Counted from the first letter of the stretch, positions 21,001 through 29,458 are shown. The stretch is 63,456 bases of DNA from JANSWP01 sp041941305 (GCA_041941305.1 JBGTQJ010000057.1:1-63456); one strand, 5' to 3'. Notes: generated by a model not told the origin, from the letters alone. A program made the numbers and translations.

Positions 21001-21313
21001 TCGCAAATACCCCATTCGTCTGCTAAGGAATGGACGCTTATTTGAAAAAATTGTAGATCTGATTTTAGAAACGGATAAGGGTATAATTATTATCCAGAAT
21101 TCAGGATTTGCCGGAGATAAAAGCAAATGGAAAAACAAAGCCCTGGAGCTGGGAGATTGGCTTTATTTAAGTAAAACCGCAATTCAGGAAGTTTTTGATA
21201 TTTTAGAAGTCAGGACCATGGTTCACTTTGTTTTGAGTGGGAGTGTAGTGGAAGTTATTTCCAAAAAAGCCAAGGCTAAATCACAAATAATTGCACCCAC
21301 CTTTTTTGATTAA
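18002..21313 (+). CDS. UvrD/AddA-like superfamily 1 helicase with degenerate RecB nuclease domain
   Basis: The 1,103-residue protein has Walker A GAGSGKT (residues 9-15), the UvrD motif TTFTNKAAAEL, Walker B VDEFQDTSP, GDPKQSIYGFRGA, TYHRSKGLEWP and LLYVGITRARD. These are the full set expected of an ATP-dependent 3'-5' DNA helicase in recombinational repair. The C-terminus resembles the RecB-type nuclease fold. Asp1019 is kept in VDLILET, but the usual D-H/Y-K catalytic pair (normally in IIDHKSF-type sequence) is replaced by Gln1032-Asn-Ser, so nuclease activity is probably lost. No AddB/RexB partner is nearby. The start is the only upstream ATG that puts the P-loop at the normal distance. 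Confidence 0.9.
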   Translation: MNLKIISAGAGSGKTYRLTSEMVALLASGKVRANGIIATTFTNKAAAELQERVRVRLLEEGYAAEADDLTNALIGTVHGLGVKLLKRFAFEAGVSPEVTIIADEDQQSLFNKSLSTVLTHDRVNAIEQLCDKLGLHKRERFDWRRIVKQVTEVARTNNFGEALLEKSKHLSFESFRQLLGDSHPSEKVDLKESSRQVQIEMESWQKTAQQILETTIQKLENGEDATKVTQTAIKDLKNLLNELKTRGALFWHQWVKISKIKVGAKSKDVVSDLKLVAQKHEAHPDFQNDIKSFIDHIFDISIASINEFDAYKKSRGLIDYTDMEVLIKELLKNEAVQEVLTEELDLLMVDEFQDTSPIQLEIFLKLSQFAKHSVWVGDPKQSIYGFRGAEPKLMQAIIEKTGGVKSEDIQEYSWRSREDIVFATNALFVKAFSELPKEQIALKPKRQKIASKDSVNTENEPATVGEALIHWHLKPDVEGKRLPGKPWMENAIASTLKTMLERNPLILPKGEKDYRAARPGDVAILCKTNFQCQEIAEALHRAGLKAAISRAGLLRTAEAKLILACLKFILNKYDSLSIAEILLLAANLRIEEIIEDRLVYLEKLGSDAADFKWGEEYDFIQKLNKMRALVVELSSAEILNLLLEELDLRRVIVSWGKKEQRLGNVDMLRKFALQYEEACNRLYTAASLGGFLLWLNELENAGGDKQSSGESIDAVNVLTYHRSKGLEWPIVICNSLEANLRGDVWGVSIIPESETIDLGNILGNRWLRYWVNPYSDQIRGTVLHERIQQSSQKAEALKAALQEEARLLYVGITRARDYLIFPTRPKPTSWLNRVWQEGKDDYPTLDPHSFETPWEWNGKFLNAETEVFVYPKDFGYAEQEKEQIEFIEERSGKEAHLPYVIDLYNETLNGEIKSEANNIHQYASPILLKENNEKYMVAKVMKAFLTADHLEYDLIERIEMASAFLERYEVEDLMEAKAMLKFSTTWYNWLESQYNIIKMHRKYPIRLLRNGRLFEKIVDLILETDKGIIIIQNSGFAGDKSKWKNKALELGDWLYLSKTAIQEVFDILEVRTMVHFVLSGSVVEVISKKAKAKSQIIAPTFFD

Positions 21314-21380
21314 CGAGGTTTCGATTAAATTCAAAAACTATCCTATTCTGAATAAAACCCAACTTGAAATAAGGTCTAGA

Positions 21381-21411
21381 GATGGTGGTTGACTAAAAGC
21401 CAACCACCATC
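21381..21411. terminator. Hairpin between convergent helicase and CBS genes
   Basis: A perfect 11-bp stem (21381-21391 with 21401-21411) with a 9-base loop lies between the two convergent stop codons. It lacks a T-run on either side, so termination is likely but not certain. Confidence 0.45.
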
Positions 21412-21419
21412 CAGGGTCA

Positions 21420-21857
21420 TTATATCTTCACACCTTCCAGCCATTTAGTTTTCTTAATAAATACATCCTCTGGGTATTCCCTCAAGAATTGGTACTTAAG
21501 AATATCATGTGTCGTAACGATTCCTACCAATTCTCCCTCATCGACAATGGGTATAGCATGAAAAAGATGTTTTAGAAATATTTGGGCAGCGGCACCAATC
21601 AGTTCCTTGGAGGTCAAGGTTACAACCTTCTTTTTCATGGTATCCTTGACCAAAATCTTGCCGTAGTTTTCAAATTTTTCATTGAGTCGCATCAAATCGT
21701 AAGAAGTGATGATTCCACAAAGTTCTTTCCCATTTACCACAGGAACGTGATGAAAACCCCGGGAGAAAAGGATATCTTTTACTACTGAAAGGGAGTCATT
21801 TGGCTCAACAGTTACAACATTTCGGGTCATAATGGTAGAAAGTCTTTCGTTCATCAT
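21420..21857 (-). CDS. CBS-domain-pair protein
   Basis: The 145-residue protein consists of two CBS domains and little else. The first contains MTRNVVTVEPNDSLSVV and GFHHVPVVNGKELCGIIT, the second VVTLTSKELIGAA, FHAIPIVDEGELVGIVT and HDIL. Stand-alone CBS pairs bind adenine nucleotides and act as regulatory modules; the partner is unknown. The gene converges on the helicase gene, and the first two codons are both Met, so the start may be 3 bp further in. Confidence 0.85.
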   Translation of the reverse strand: MMNERLSTIMTRNVVTVEPNDSLSVVKDILFSRGFHHVPVVNGKELCGIITSYDLMRLNEKFENYGKILVKDTMKKKVVTLTSKELIGAAAQIFLKHLFHAIPIVDEGELVGIVTTHDILKYQFLREYPEDVFIKKTKWLEGVKI

Positions 21858-22181
21858 AGGCAGGAATATTTAGTTTGGTTTAGATAAAAATTTAAATCGG
21901 GAAGAATTTACAACATTTTGCCATTTAAGCAAAGCAACAAACAAAATTTTATTAATAATAATTTTTTAACAATACTATTTGGTCATTTTTAAAGGGTTTC
22001 AAAGAAGACATTTATGCTAAAAATATTGCCGCTTGCAGCCAATTGGTGGAATTTTGAACATGCTCTAAATTCAAACCGAAAAGGAAATTTTTTTGTCAAA
22101 ATATCTGAAGTATTCGTTTTATTTAAAAACAAAAAGTTTATATTTGTAATTCATTTTTAAAACTTTTTATTTAAAATTCAA
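21858..22181. other. Divergent promoter region, CBS and VOC genes
   Basis: AT-rich intergenic stretch between divergent genes. A Bacteroidota-type core sits at 22139-22146. Nothing else coding is seen. Confidence 0.5.
22139..22146 (+). promoter_or_regulatory. Candidate -7 element TATATTTG
   Basis: This matches the Bacteroidota TAnnTTTG -7 consensus, 35 bp before the VOC gene start. The -33 region shows no good TTG, so support is moderate. Confidence 0.4.
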
Positions 22182-22628
22182 ATGGCAAAAAACATGGCAG
22201 AAACAATTCAAACCACCACACAACTAAACCCATACCTAACTTTTGATGGTACCTGTGATGCAGCTATTGATTTCTACAAAAGCATTTTGGGTGGAGAAAT
22301 CAAAATGAAGAGCACTTTTGCAGAAATGCCACCAACTGACGGTATGGAAATTCCAGACTCCCATAAGGATCGCATCATGCATGTCCATTATGAATTTGAT
22401 GGATGTTCCCTATTAGCATCTGATTCAATGCCTGGAACGCCTTTTAACCAAGGCAATCACTGTCATTTAAGTGTTTATTTACCAGATAAGGAAAGGGCAA
22501 CCAATGCTTTTAATAATTTAGCAGAAGGAGGAAAAGTGACGATGCCTTTTAATGAAGTATTCTGGGGTGGAAGTTTTGGTTCCCTAATCGACAAATTTGG
22601 AGTTGCCTGGATGGTGAGTTGCTCCTAA
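22182..22628 (+). CDS. VOC/PhnB-like (glyoxalase superfamily) protein
   Basis: The 148-residue protein shows the PhnB-type beta-alpha-beta-beta-beta signature: YLTFDGTCDAAIDFYKSILG near the N-terminus, then HVHYEFDGCSLLASDSMPG, HCHLSVYLPD and FGSLIDKFGVAWMVSCS at the end. Members of this family are small, often dimeric proteins with diverse or unknown substrates, so no reaction is assigned. An internal Met at residue 5 (22194) is an alternative start. A single-gene unit is likely, with a 12-bp hairpin after it at 22644-22676. Confidence 0.85.
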   Translation: MAKNMAETIQTTTQLNPYLTFDGTCDAAIDFYKSILGGEIKMKSTFAEMPPTDGMEIPDSHKDRIMHVHYEFDGCSLLASDSMPGTPFNQGNHCHLSVYLPDKERATNAFNNLAEGGKVTMPFNEVFWGGSFGSLIDKFGVAWMVSCS

Positions 22629-23051
22629 TACAAAACCACTTCCCGAATCGGATGGGCAGCATGTCCATCTGATTCGCTCCTTACAGAAAATCACATAAGC
22701 CAACCCATTTCACTGCAGGTTTTTCCCATTTCACTGAAAATTGTAAACTTTGCATTCCACCTTTAAGCTAGTTTTAAGTTCAATTAAGGGTTTGTCCCAA
22801 AATGTATGACGAGTGTCCCAGAGGTTGTGGAAAAAGTCCCGCCGGGGTGCATTTCAATTTGTTTTTACATGGTCGGAGTCCTCTCCGAGAGACTCCGCCA
22901 ATTACAGTTGATGCGCTCTATACGCGACAAATTGAATTGCGCCGCAGAAGTACTTTTTACACAAGCCCTCGAAAGTGGGCAAACATACATTTTAGAACAC
23001 TACTCAATTAAAACTGGCATAGCAGTGTAAATTAATTTTTGAGCCACCACC
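22629..23051. other. Spacer with two hairpins
   Basis: No convincing gene is seen. A 12-bp stem with one wobble (22644-22655 with 22665-22676) follows the VOC gene. A second compact hairpin, CGGAGTC/GACTCCG with inner TCT/AGA pairing, lies at 22874-22897 in a GC-richer patch. Two short overlapping frames at 22802-23030 have no recognisable composition or motif. Confidence 0.5.
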
Positions 23052-24071
23052 ATGGGAACCAACCAACCAACGTATAACATTCTTTATGTAGATGACGAGC
23101 ATGATAACCTAACAGCTTTTAAAGCGGTGTTCAGAAGACATTATCAAATATTCCTTGCAGAAAGTGGGGCGGAAGCCATTCAAATTCTTGAGCGGGAAAA
23201 GATTGATCTGATTATATCTGATCAAAGAATGCCAAAAATGACTGGTGTACAATTGTTCGAAAAAATAAAAGACCTATACCCGGATATTTTGAGGATTGTG
23301 CTTACTGGGTATTCTGATTTGCAAGCCATAATTGATGCCATCAACAAAGGTAAAGTCTGGCATTACATCTCAAAACCATGGGATGTAAATGAATTAAAGC
23401 TCATCATGGACAAAGCATTAGAGACCTACACTTTGCGTTTGAAAACCAAGGCATTGGAGAAGGAAAAAAACGAATTATTACTCAAAAATGCACAACAGGA
23501 AAAAGAGCAGATCCTGGCACAGTTTGAAATATTAAAAAACCAAATCAATCCGCATTTTTTGTTTAACAGCATGAATATCCTTGCTGCTTTAATTCCCAAG
23601 AATCCAGAAAAGGCAATATCCTTTAGCAACTCATTCTCAAGACTTTACAGAAAATTATTGCAATTACGTGAACAATTGATAATCAGCATTTCAGAAGAAT
23701 TAGAATTTGTCATAGATTATTTGGCCTTACAAAAAATGCGATTTGATGAAAGTTTAGAATTCGATATTTCCATTTCGGAGGAAGTCAAAAACTGCTGTTT
23801 GCCACCATTTGCACTACAGATTTTAGTAGAAAATGCTATTAAACACAATATTGTTTCTGAAGACAATCCATTGAAAATAAGTATTTTTGATCAGGAGGAA
23901 AAAATACATGTAGTCAATAATCTACAAAAACGAGGTACACCTACTGAATCTTCAGGAATTGGTTTATCTAACTTAAAAGCTAGATATGAACTGATTGGGA
24001 CGGAGCGCATCCAAATTGTAGAGGAAAATGGCTTCTTTTCAGCTATTATTCCAGTCATCTTGAATGGCTAA
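23052..24071 (+). CDS. Receiver-LytS-type histidine kinase fusion
   Basis: The 339-residue soluble protein has an N-terminal receiver domain (~8-130) with phosphoacceptor Asp57 in IISDQRMP and the conserved Thr/Lys region (VLTGYSD, SKPWD). A coiled linker leads to a LytS-family His_kinase module with His168 in NPHFLFNSMN, and an ATPase part contains LVENAIKHN and SSGIGLSNLKARYELI. There is no membrane helix, so a phosphorylated receiver probably controls the attached kinase. The LytTR regulator follows 77 bp downstream and is the expected target. The receiver could be fed by the unpaired TPR kinases upstream, but this is only inference. Confidence 0.88.
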   Translation: MGTNQPTYNILYVDDEHDNLTAFKAVFRRHYQIFLAESGAEAIQILEREKIDLIISDQRMPKMTGVQLFEKIKDLYPDILRIVLTGYSDLQAIIDAINKGKVWHYISKPWDVNELKLIMDKALETYTLRLKTKALEKEKNELLLKNAQQEKEQILAQFEILKNQINPHFLFNSMNILAALIPKNPEKAISFSNSFSRLYRKLLQLREQLIISISEELEFVIDYLALQKMRFDESLEFDISISEEVKNCCLPPFALQILVENAIKHNIVSEDNPLKISIFDQEEKIHVVNNLQKRGTPTESSGIGLSNLKARYELIGTERIQIVEENGFFSAIIPVILNG

Positions 24072-24148
24072 CATAGTTCCTGCGATATCTTTTCAACCCT
24101 TCACAAAAGGGCAATAAATGATAGGTATCAAAAACAAAAACACTCAAA

Positions 24149-24901
24149 ATGAAAACAATCTTAGTCGAAGATGAAAAGCATGCAAGGGAGAACCTGGAGA
24201 ATTTACTATTGGAGATAAATCCTGAAACCGAAATTCAGGCAAGAATGGATACGGTCCAAAAAACGGTGCACTGGCTAAAAAACAACAAAACAGATTTGTT
24301 GTTTCTGGACATTCATCTGGCGGACGATTTGAGTTTCAAAATATTTGAGCAGGTGAAAGTAGAAACTCCTGTTATTTTCACAACCGCATATGACCAATAT
24401 GCTTTAAAGGCATTTAAAGTCAATAGCATCGACTATCTCTTAAAACCAATTGATAAGGAGGAATTATCTCGTGCTCTGGAAAAATTCAAATCGCTGCAAA
24501 CTGCTACCAGTATTGATTTCCAAAAACTCCAATCTATTATCCAAGAAAAGGAAAGTAAAACTTATCAACAGCGCTTCATAGTACAACGCAGAGATAAAAT
24601 AATGAGTGTAAAAATAGACGATATTGCCTGGTTTGAAGGGGAAGATCGATACGTCTATCTCACCAAAAATGATGGAAGCCGCTATATAATAGATTACAAA
24701 TTGAGTGATTTGGAGGAATCACTAGACCCAAACATTTTCTTTCGCCTCAATCGCAGTTTTATTACCCATTTCAATGCCATTGACCGAATCACCAGCATGT
24801 CCAAAAGCAGGGTGAAAATCAATTTAAAGCCTGAAGCTTCCAGAGGAATTGTGGTGAGTTCTGCAAATACCAGAGGATTTAAGATGTGGTTGAATAGGTA
24901 A
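24149..24901 (+). CDS. LytTR-family response regulator
   Basis: The 250-residue protein has a receiver domain with the acidic ILVEDE at the start, Asp54 in LLFLDIHL and the Lys in DYLLKPID. This is followed by a LytTR DNA-binding domain (~140-245) with IAWFEGEDRYVYL, FFRLNRSFI and a C-terminal basic segment. LytTR proteins bind imperfect direct repeats upstream of target genes. It is probably co-transcribed with the REC-LytS gene and precedes the permease by 32 bp. Target genes are unknown. Confidence 0.92.
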   Translation: MKTILVEDEKHARENLENLLLEINPETEIQARMDTVQKTVHWLKNNKTDLLFLDIHLADDLSFKIFEQVKVETPVIFTTAYDQYALKAFKVNSIDYLLKPIDKEELSRALEKFKSLQTATSIDFQKLQSIIQEKESKTYQQRFIVQRRDKIMSVKIDDIAWFEGEDRYVYLTKNDGSRYIIDYKLSDLEESLDPNIFFRLNRSFITHFNAIDRITSMSKSRVKINLKPEASRGIVVSSANTRGFKMWLNR

Positions 24902-24933
24902 AAAAAGCTTTCTTTGCAAGAAACAAGCGAAAA

Positions 24934-26265
24934 ATGGCAGAACTCAAACGAAAGCTCAACCTTTATGGACTTACCATGATAGCGGTGGGTTCCTGTATTG
25001 GAGCCGGCATATTTGCCACCCCAAATGGAGTGATTCAGGAATTGCCTCATCATGGCTATGCATTGCTCATATGGACATTGGGAGGATTAATTGCACTCAC
25101 TGGAGCACTGACCTTTGCAGAATTGGGCGGTATGTTTCCAAAAGCCGGAGGGGTTTATGTTTTTATCAAAGAAGCCTATGGAGAGATGGCGGGATTTCTT
25201 TATGGTTGGGTCATGCTTTTGGTAATAAATGCAGGGGCTTTGGCAGCACTAAGTTTCATTTTCGCCGACTATATGAAGTTTTTTATTCCGGGTATGACTG
25301 AATCAGGGAAAGTGATTTTGGCTGTTGCTACTCTAATCCTCTTGACGGGGATGAATGTCATAGGAGTGCAAATCAGCCAGGCTTTTGCAAATATTTTTAC
25401 TGGATTAAAACTACTCGCCATTTTTGGAATCCTCCTATTAGGCATTTTCTTTTATCAACCAGTCGAAGCGACTGAAATGACCCTGTCTTTTTCCCAAGAT
25501 CAACCTGAAAATTTGATGAGTGCCATGTTGGCTGCACTGGTTGGTGTGCTCTTTTCTTTTGGAGGATGGCACCATGCATCCTATGTTGCTGGTGAAACCA
25601 TCAACCCTCAGAAAACAGTCCCAAAAGCGATGATTTTTGGCGTAATGATAGTAACCCTTACTTATGTGTTGCTCAACTATGCCTACATGTCCTTTTTACC
25701 ATTACCCGAATTGTCAAACTCAAGTGCTGTTGCAGGTGATGCATTAAGTAAGATGGGACCATTGGGAGGAAAATTTGCCGCAGTAATCATAACCGTTTCT
25801 GTATTTGGAACAATTGGGGTTTATACGATGACTGCACCAAGAATCTATTTTGCCATGGCAAAAGACGGTTTGTTCTTTAAGCAATTGGCTGAAATTCATC
25901 CAAAATTTCAAACCCCTGTAAATGCAATGATGATACAAGTCGTCTGGGCTTCTGTTATTTTAGTGTTCTGGGGAGCTTTTCATGATATTATTACTTATGT
26001 GACCTTTATGGATATTGCCTTTATGGCGTTGGCGGGATTTAGTGTGATTTTATTTAGAAAATGGCGGAGTGAGGCTGAAAGACCTTATAAAACCTGGGGC
26101 TATCCAATTATCCCTCTAATTTTTGTATTGTCCTCTGGCGCCTTTGTGATTCATACACTTTTCGATAAACCAATTCAAGCACTGGCAGGATTGATATTAT
26201 TGGGAATTGGCGTGCTGGTGTACTTCTTTTTTAAAAAATATGCACCAAAATACCAGATGAAATGA
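24934..26265 (+). CDS. APC-family amino acid permease
   Basis: The 443-residue protein contains about 12 hydrophobic segments and the APC signature GSCIGAGIFATP in the first helix, with ELGGMFPKAGGVYVF and FSFGGWHHASYVAGE typical of the LAT-like subgroup. It transports amino acids across the inner membrane; the substrate cannot be read from the sequence. It starts 32 bp after the LytTR gene and its stop overlaps the next gene by 4 bp (ATGA), so these are probably one operon. Confidence 0.9.
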   Translation: MAELKRKLNLYGLTMIAVGSCIGAGIFATPNGVIQELPHHGYALLIWTLGGLIALTGALTFAELGGMFPKAGGVYVFIKEAYGEMAGFLYGWVMLLVINAGALAALSFIFADYMKFFIPGMTESGKVILAVATLILLTGMNVIGVQISQAFANIFTGLKLLAIFGILLLGIFFYQPVEATEMTLSFSQDQPENLMSAMLAALVGVLFSFGGWHHASYVAGETINPQKTVPKAMIFGVMIVTLTYVLLNYAYMSFLPLPELSNSSAVAGDALSKMGPLGGKFAAVIITVSVFGTIGVYTMTAPRIYFAMAKDGLFFKQLAEIHPKFQTPVNAMMIQVVWASVILVFWGAFHDIITYVTFMDIAFMALAGFSVILFRKWRSEAERPYKTWGYPIIPLIFVLSSGAFVIHTLFDKPIQALAGLILLGIGVLVYFFFKKYAPKYQMK

Positions 26266-27179
26266 AATTTGGGAAACTAGCAGATATATCGAATGTGGAT
26301 TTCAGATTGCCAGAAGATCCGGTATTTAATGCAAATATGTTTGCTTCCCTTAAACCGTCAAAGGAAAAACTAAAATTCTATATCGGTTGTACTGGTTGGA
26401 GCATGAAAGAGTGGATAGGATCTGTTTACCCAAAAGGAACCAAAACCAAAGAATACCTCTACCATTATTCAAGACAGTTCAACACTATTGAATTCAATAC
26501 CACTCATTACCGAATCCCCAGTGACTCCAACATAGAGAAGTGGAAAACTGAATCTGCTTCTGATTTTAGGTTTTGCCCTAAAGTCTTACAAATTATTAGC
26601 CACAGCAGAAATCTGGGTAAGGGAGGTGACCAATTGTTCGAATTTTGCAATGCCATTGTTGGTTTGGAAGAAAAACTAGGTTGTTGTTTTATTCAATTAC
26701 CACCATATTTTGACGTTTCCAGGTTGGGAATTTTAGAAAATTTTTTGAATGGCTGGCCAGGGGAGATTCCTTTAGCCGTAGAAGTTCGGCATGAATCATG
26801 GTTCCAAAACGAAACTCATTTAAATCACTTTTTAGACTTGATAGGTGCTCACAGTGTTGCCGCAGTCATTACCGATGTGGCTGGGAGAAGAGATGTAGCA
26901 CACATGGGCGTATCTACAGATACAGTTATGGTTCGTTTTGTAGGCAATGCATTACACACAACAGATTACTCCAGAATTGATGATTGGGTTACAAGGATCA
27001 ATTTTTGGTTCAAAAAAGGATTAAAAGAGGTTTATTTCTTTACACACGAGCCTGACAATGTGTTGGCACCACAATTAGCTGTCTATCTCTTTGAAAAATT
27101 AAACCAATATCCTGATATAGATGTAAGAGGTCCCAAATTATTAAATACTGATAATGGGGAGCAAATGAGTTTGTTTTAA
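26262..27179 (+). CDS. DUF72-family protein
   Basis: The 305-residue protein shows the DUF72 pattern: IGCTGWSMKEWIGSVYP, then the NTIEFNTTHYRIP segment, FRFCPKVLQIISHS, FIQLPPYF, AVEVRHESWF and a C-terminal FTHEPDNVLAPQLA. DUF72 proteins adopt a TIM-barrel-like fold of unknown function. The ATG overlaps the permease stop (ATGA), which suggests translational coupling. Its stop overlaps the convergent UbiX gene stop by 4 bp. Confidence 0.88.
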   Translation: MKFGKLADISNVDFRLPEDPVFNANMFASLKPSKEKLKFYIGCTGWSMKEWIGSVYPKGTKTKEYLYHYSRQFNTIEFNTTHYRIPSDSNIEKWKTESASDFRFCPKVLQIISHSRNLGKGGDQLFEFCNAIVGLEEKLGCCFIQLPPYFDVSRLGILENFLNGWPGEIPLAVEVRHESWFQNETHLNHFLDLIGAHSVAAVITDVAGRRDVAHMGVSTDTVMVRFVGNALHTTDYSRIDDWVTRINFWFKKGLKEVYFFTHEPDNVLAPQLAVYLFEKLNQYPDIDVRGPKLLNTDNGEQMSLF

Positions 27180-27739
27180 TCCCCTTCCCCCCAACGGAAG
27201 GAATTCAAATCAAATCCTGCCAAATCCAATACTCTATCTACAACTGTTGCAGCCAATTCTTCGAAATCTTTTGGCTTGCTGTAAAATGAAGGGCTGGCGG
27301 GGCATATGATTCCACCTGCCTCAGTGATGATTTTCATACTATTTAAATGTATCAAACTGTAAGGGGTATCTCTTGGTACTAAAATCAATGTTCGCCGTTC
27401 TTTTAAAATCACATCAGCAGACCGAGTTGTCAAATCATCAGAAATGCCTGCTGCAATTCTGCCTAAAATACCCATTGAACAGGGGCACACGATCATCGTT
27501 TCATATTTTGCGGAGCCCGAAGCAAAGGGTGCCATAAAGTTTTTCTTGCTGTAAAAATCAAATGGATATTTTTCATAATCCTCATTTTCCAATTCCAATT
27601 GCCAGTTTAGTTTGGCGTTATCACTCATTACAATGCCTACCTTGTCAACCTGAGATTGCAATAAAACCAATTTATCCAGAAGCACCTTTGCATAAATCGC
27701 ACCACTGGAACCTCCAATTGCCAATACAATTTTCTTCAT
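27176..27739 (-). CDS. ubiX: UbiX-type flavin prenyltransferase
   Basis: The 187-residue protein has the flavoprotein motif GGSSGAIYAKVLL near the N-terminus, the PCSMGILGRIAAGISDDLTTRSADV segment, and the LKERRTLILVPRDTPYSLIHLNSM signature of UbiX/Pad1. UbiX makes prenylated FMN for UbiD-type decarboxylases; the UbiD partner is not in the window. The gene converges on the DUF72 gene and the two stop codons overlap in TTAA. Confidence 0.9.
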   Translation of the reverse strand: MKKIVLAIGGSSGAIYAKVLLDKLVLLQSQVDKVGIVMSDNAKLNWQLELENEDYEKYPFDFYSKKNFMAPFASGSAKYETMIVCPCSMGILGRIAAGISDDLTTRSADVILKERRTLILVPRDTPYSLIHLNSMKIITEAGGIICPASPSFYSKPKDFEELAATVVDRVLDLAGFDLNSFRWGEGD

Positions 27740-27887
27740 AATTTGTTATTTAATTTCTGGCTAAGTTAAAGTTATTTTAAAACGGCATACTTGTTTAGCT
27801 TCCACTCGTCTATAAGGGTAATTTCGTTGTTCTTTATTCCCTAATTAAAAAACAATTCGAAAGTCCCATTTTCCACATCTTAATAAA

Positions 27888-28451
27888 ATGACAATGAAAA
27901 AGTTTTTGATTTTAGGTTCTTTTATTGCTCTGGCAGGTTTGACCGTTGCTTTTGTTCCCAATGATGAGCAAACAAGTGAAGAAATTTACGAACCCATTTT
28001 TGAGGAAAACAAAGTAAATTGGTTGACCTTTGAAGAAGCAGTTGAAGCTTCCAAAAAAGAGCCAAAAAAAATCATGATTGATTTATATACTTATTGGTGT
28101 GGCTGGTGCAAACACATGGACAAAAAAACCTTTAATAATTCAAAGGTTTCCGATTACCTCAATGAAAATTTCTACGCGGTAAAGTTGGATGCTGAGCAGA
28201 GAGAAGAAATCAAATTCAACGGACATACTTTCAAATGGGTTGAAGGTGGTAGAAATGGCATTCATACACTGGCTTATTCTCTTCTAGAAGGAAAACTCTC
28301 CTACCCTACAGTGGTTTATCTAAATGAGAAATTTGAACGTATCATGATTTCCCCTGGCTTCAAAGAAGTTCCTGCAATGATGAAAGAGTTAAAATACGCA
28401 GCAGAAGAGCACTACAAAAATACCAGTTGGGAAATGTACCAGCGGAAATAA
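27888..28451 (+). CDS. Secreted thioredoxin-fold protein with CGWC motif
   Basis: The 187-residue protein has an N-terminal hydrophobic signal segment (residues 4-22) and a thioredoxin active site WCGWCK with Cys71 and Cys74. It also contains KKIMIDLYTYW before the motif and a cis-Pro-like SYPTVVYL segment. Such proteins act as periplasmic disulfide oxidoreductases. An ATG at 27894, two codons in, gives the cleaner MKKFLIL signal start. A strong terminator follows at 28482. Confidence 0.85.
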   Translation: MTMKKFLILGSFIALAGLTVAFVPNDEQTSEEIYEPIFEENKVNWLTFEEAVEASKKEPKKIMIDLYTYWCGWCKHMDKKTFNNSKVSDYLNENFYAVKLDAEQREEIKFNGHTFKWVEGGRNGIHTLAYSLLEGKLSYPTVVYLNEKFERIMISPGFKEVPAMMKELKYAAEEHYKNTSWEMYQRK

Positions 28452-28481
28452 GTTTACCTCTATTGTATTCATACATGATTC

Positions 28482-28515
28482 ATCCCGAATTTTCCAGTTC
28501 TGAAAAATTCGGGAT
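28482..28515 (+). terminator. 12-bp stem terminator after the thioredoxin gene
   Basis: A perfect 12-bp stem, 28482-28493 with 28504-28515, closes a 10-base loop and is followed by a T-rich stretch. It lies 30 bp past the stop codon. Confidence 0.7.
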
Positions 28516-28768
28516 TTCTATTTCTATACACCATCACCCAACTCACCTTAACTAATTGATTATCAGGTTATTATATTCTTTTATTCTTGATAAAATGGTA
28601 AAAAGCGAATAAGCTTCCTGAAAAAATCATGGTTGGTTTTAATTTTGGATGATTTATGTTTTTTTACCACTCAAATTCCAACCTTTCTTTAGGGCTTTCG
28701 AAAATAATAACCTACGCATCTGACTTGTTCTTTTTTCATTTAGCTGCGTTTATTAATTGCGAAACCCC
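28516..28768. other. Spacer with nothing recognised
   Basis: AT-rich intergenic sequence between the thioredoxin terminator and the convergent coiled-coil membrane protein gene. I see no gene or RNA structure in it. Confidence 0.5.
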
Positions 28769-29458
28769 TTAATTGTTTAATTCTTTGGTCATTTCTTGCA
28801 ATTCCAAATGCAATACTTCAACATCTTTTACAGATTCTGTAGCTAAAAGGCGGTTGGACAGCGCATCGATGGTCTCCAAATACATTTTATCATATTCAAT
28901 ATTGGATTTAAGCTCTTCCAGATCAGCGAGGTCTTCATAATGTCGTTCCTGAAGCTGTTTTAATGATGCCTGCTTTTGAGCCAGTTTTTGGGTTAAATTA
29001 TGGTGATTTAGAATAACTGTAAGCTTTTGAACTGCCGCTTTATAAAATTCTATTTTAGCATTTCTTACCTGTTCCTCTTTTTGAAATGCGTGAAGCAGTT
29101 TTTCGGTTTCGGTTTTTGTTTTTTGGGGAATATCAAAGTCCTTATTCAATTGCTCTTCTAACTCTTTTATACTCTGTTTGATTTCCGATATTTCTTTTTT
29201 GTTTTCCAGAATTTGCTCCTCACAATATTCTCTTCGTTGCTCCACAATGCCTTCAATGCTCTCTCGATAGGCTTTTTCCCTTCTTCTTTTTTGAATAAAT
29301 TTCCACAGGAACCAAATTCCAAATCCAATAGAAGTGACAATCAAACCAGAAACAATCGCCCACCTAAATACCAAAATTAATCGAAGCAAAATCAAAACTC
29401 CAATGATAATTAAAACCAGATAAAGTGTTCGAATGGCACTGTTTTCGTTTTTAGCCAT
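28769..29458 (-). CDS. Two-helix membrane protein with long coiled coil, unknown function
   Basis: I do not recognise this 229-residue protein. The N-terminus has two hydrophobic segments (residues ~10-30 and ~32-52), then a basic stretch (KRRREKAYRE) and a long charged coiled coil to about residue 225. No catalytic motif is visible. It stands alone: the gene upstream on the same strand ends in two terminators, and nothing overlaps it. Confidence 0.7.
   Translation of the reverse strand: MAKNENSAIRTLYLVLIIIGVLILLRLILVFRWAIVSGLIVTSIGFGIWFLWKFIQKRRREKAYRESIEGIVEQRREYCEEQILENKKEISEIKQSIKELEEQLNKDFDIPQKTKTETEKLLHAFQKEEQVRNAKIEFYKAAVQKLTVILNHHNLTQKLAQKQASLKQLQERHYEDLADLEELKSNIEYDKMYLETIDALSNRLLATESVKDVEVLHLELQEMTKELNN

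Noticed and set aside
22802..23030. Two overlapping short frames before the REC-LytS gene
   Set aside because: No signal, motif or plausible composition, and both run through a hairpin-rich spacer.
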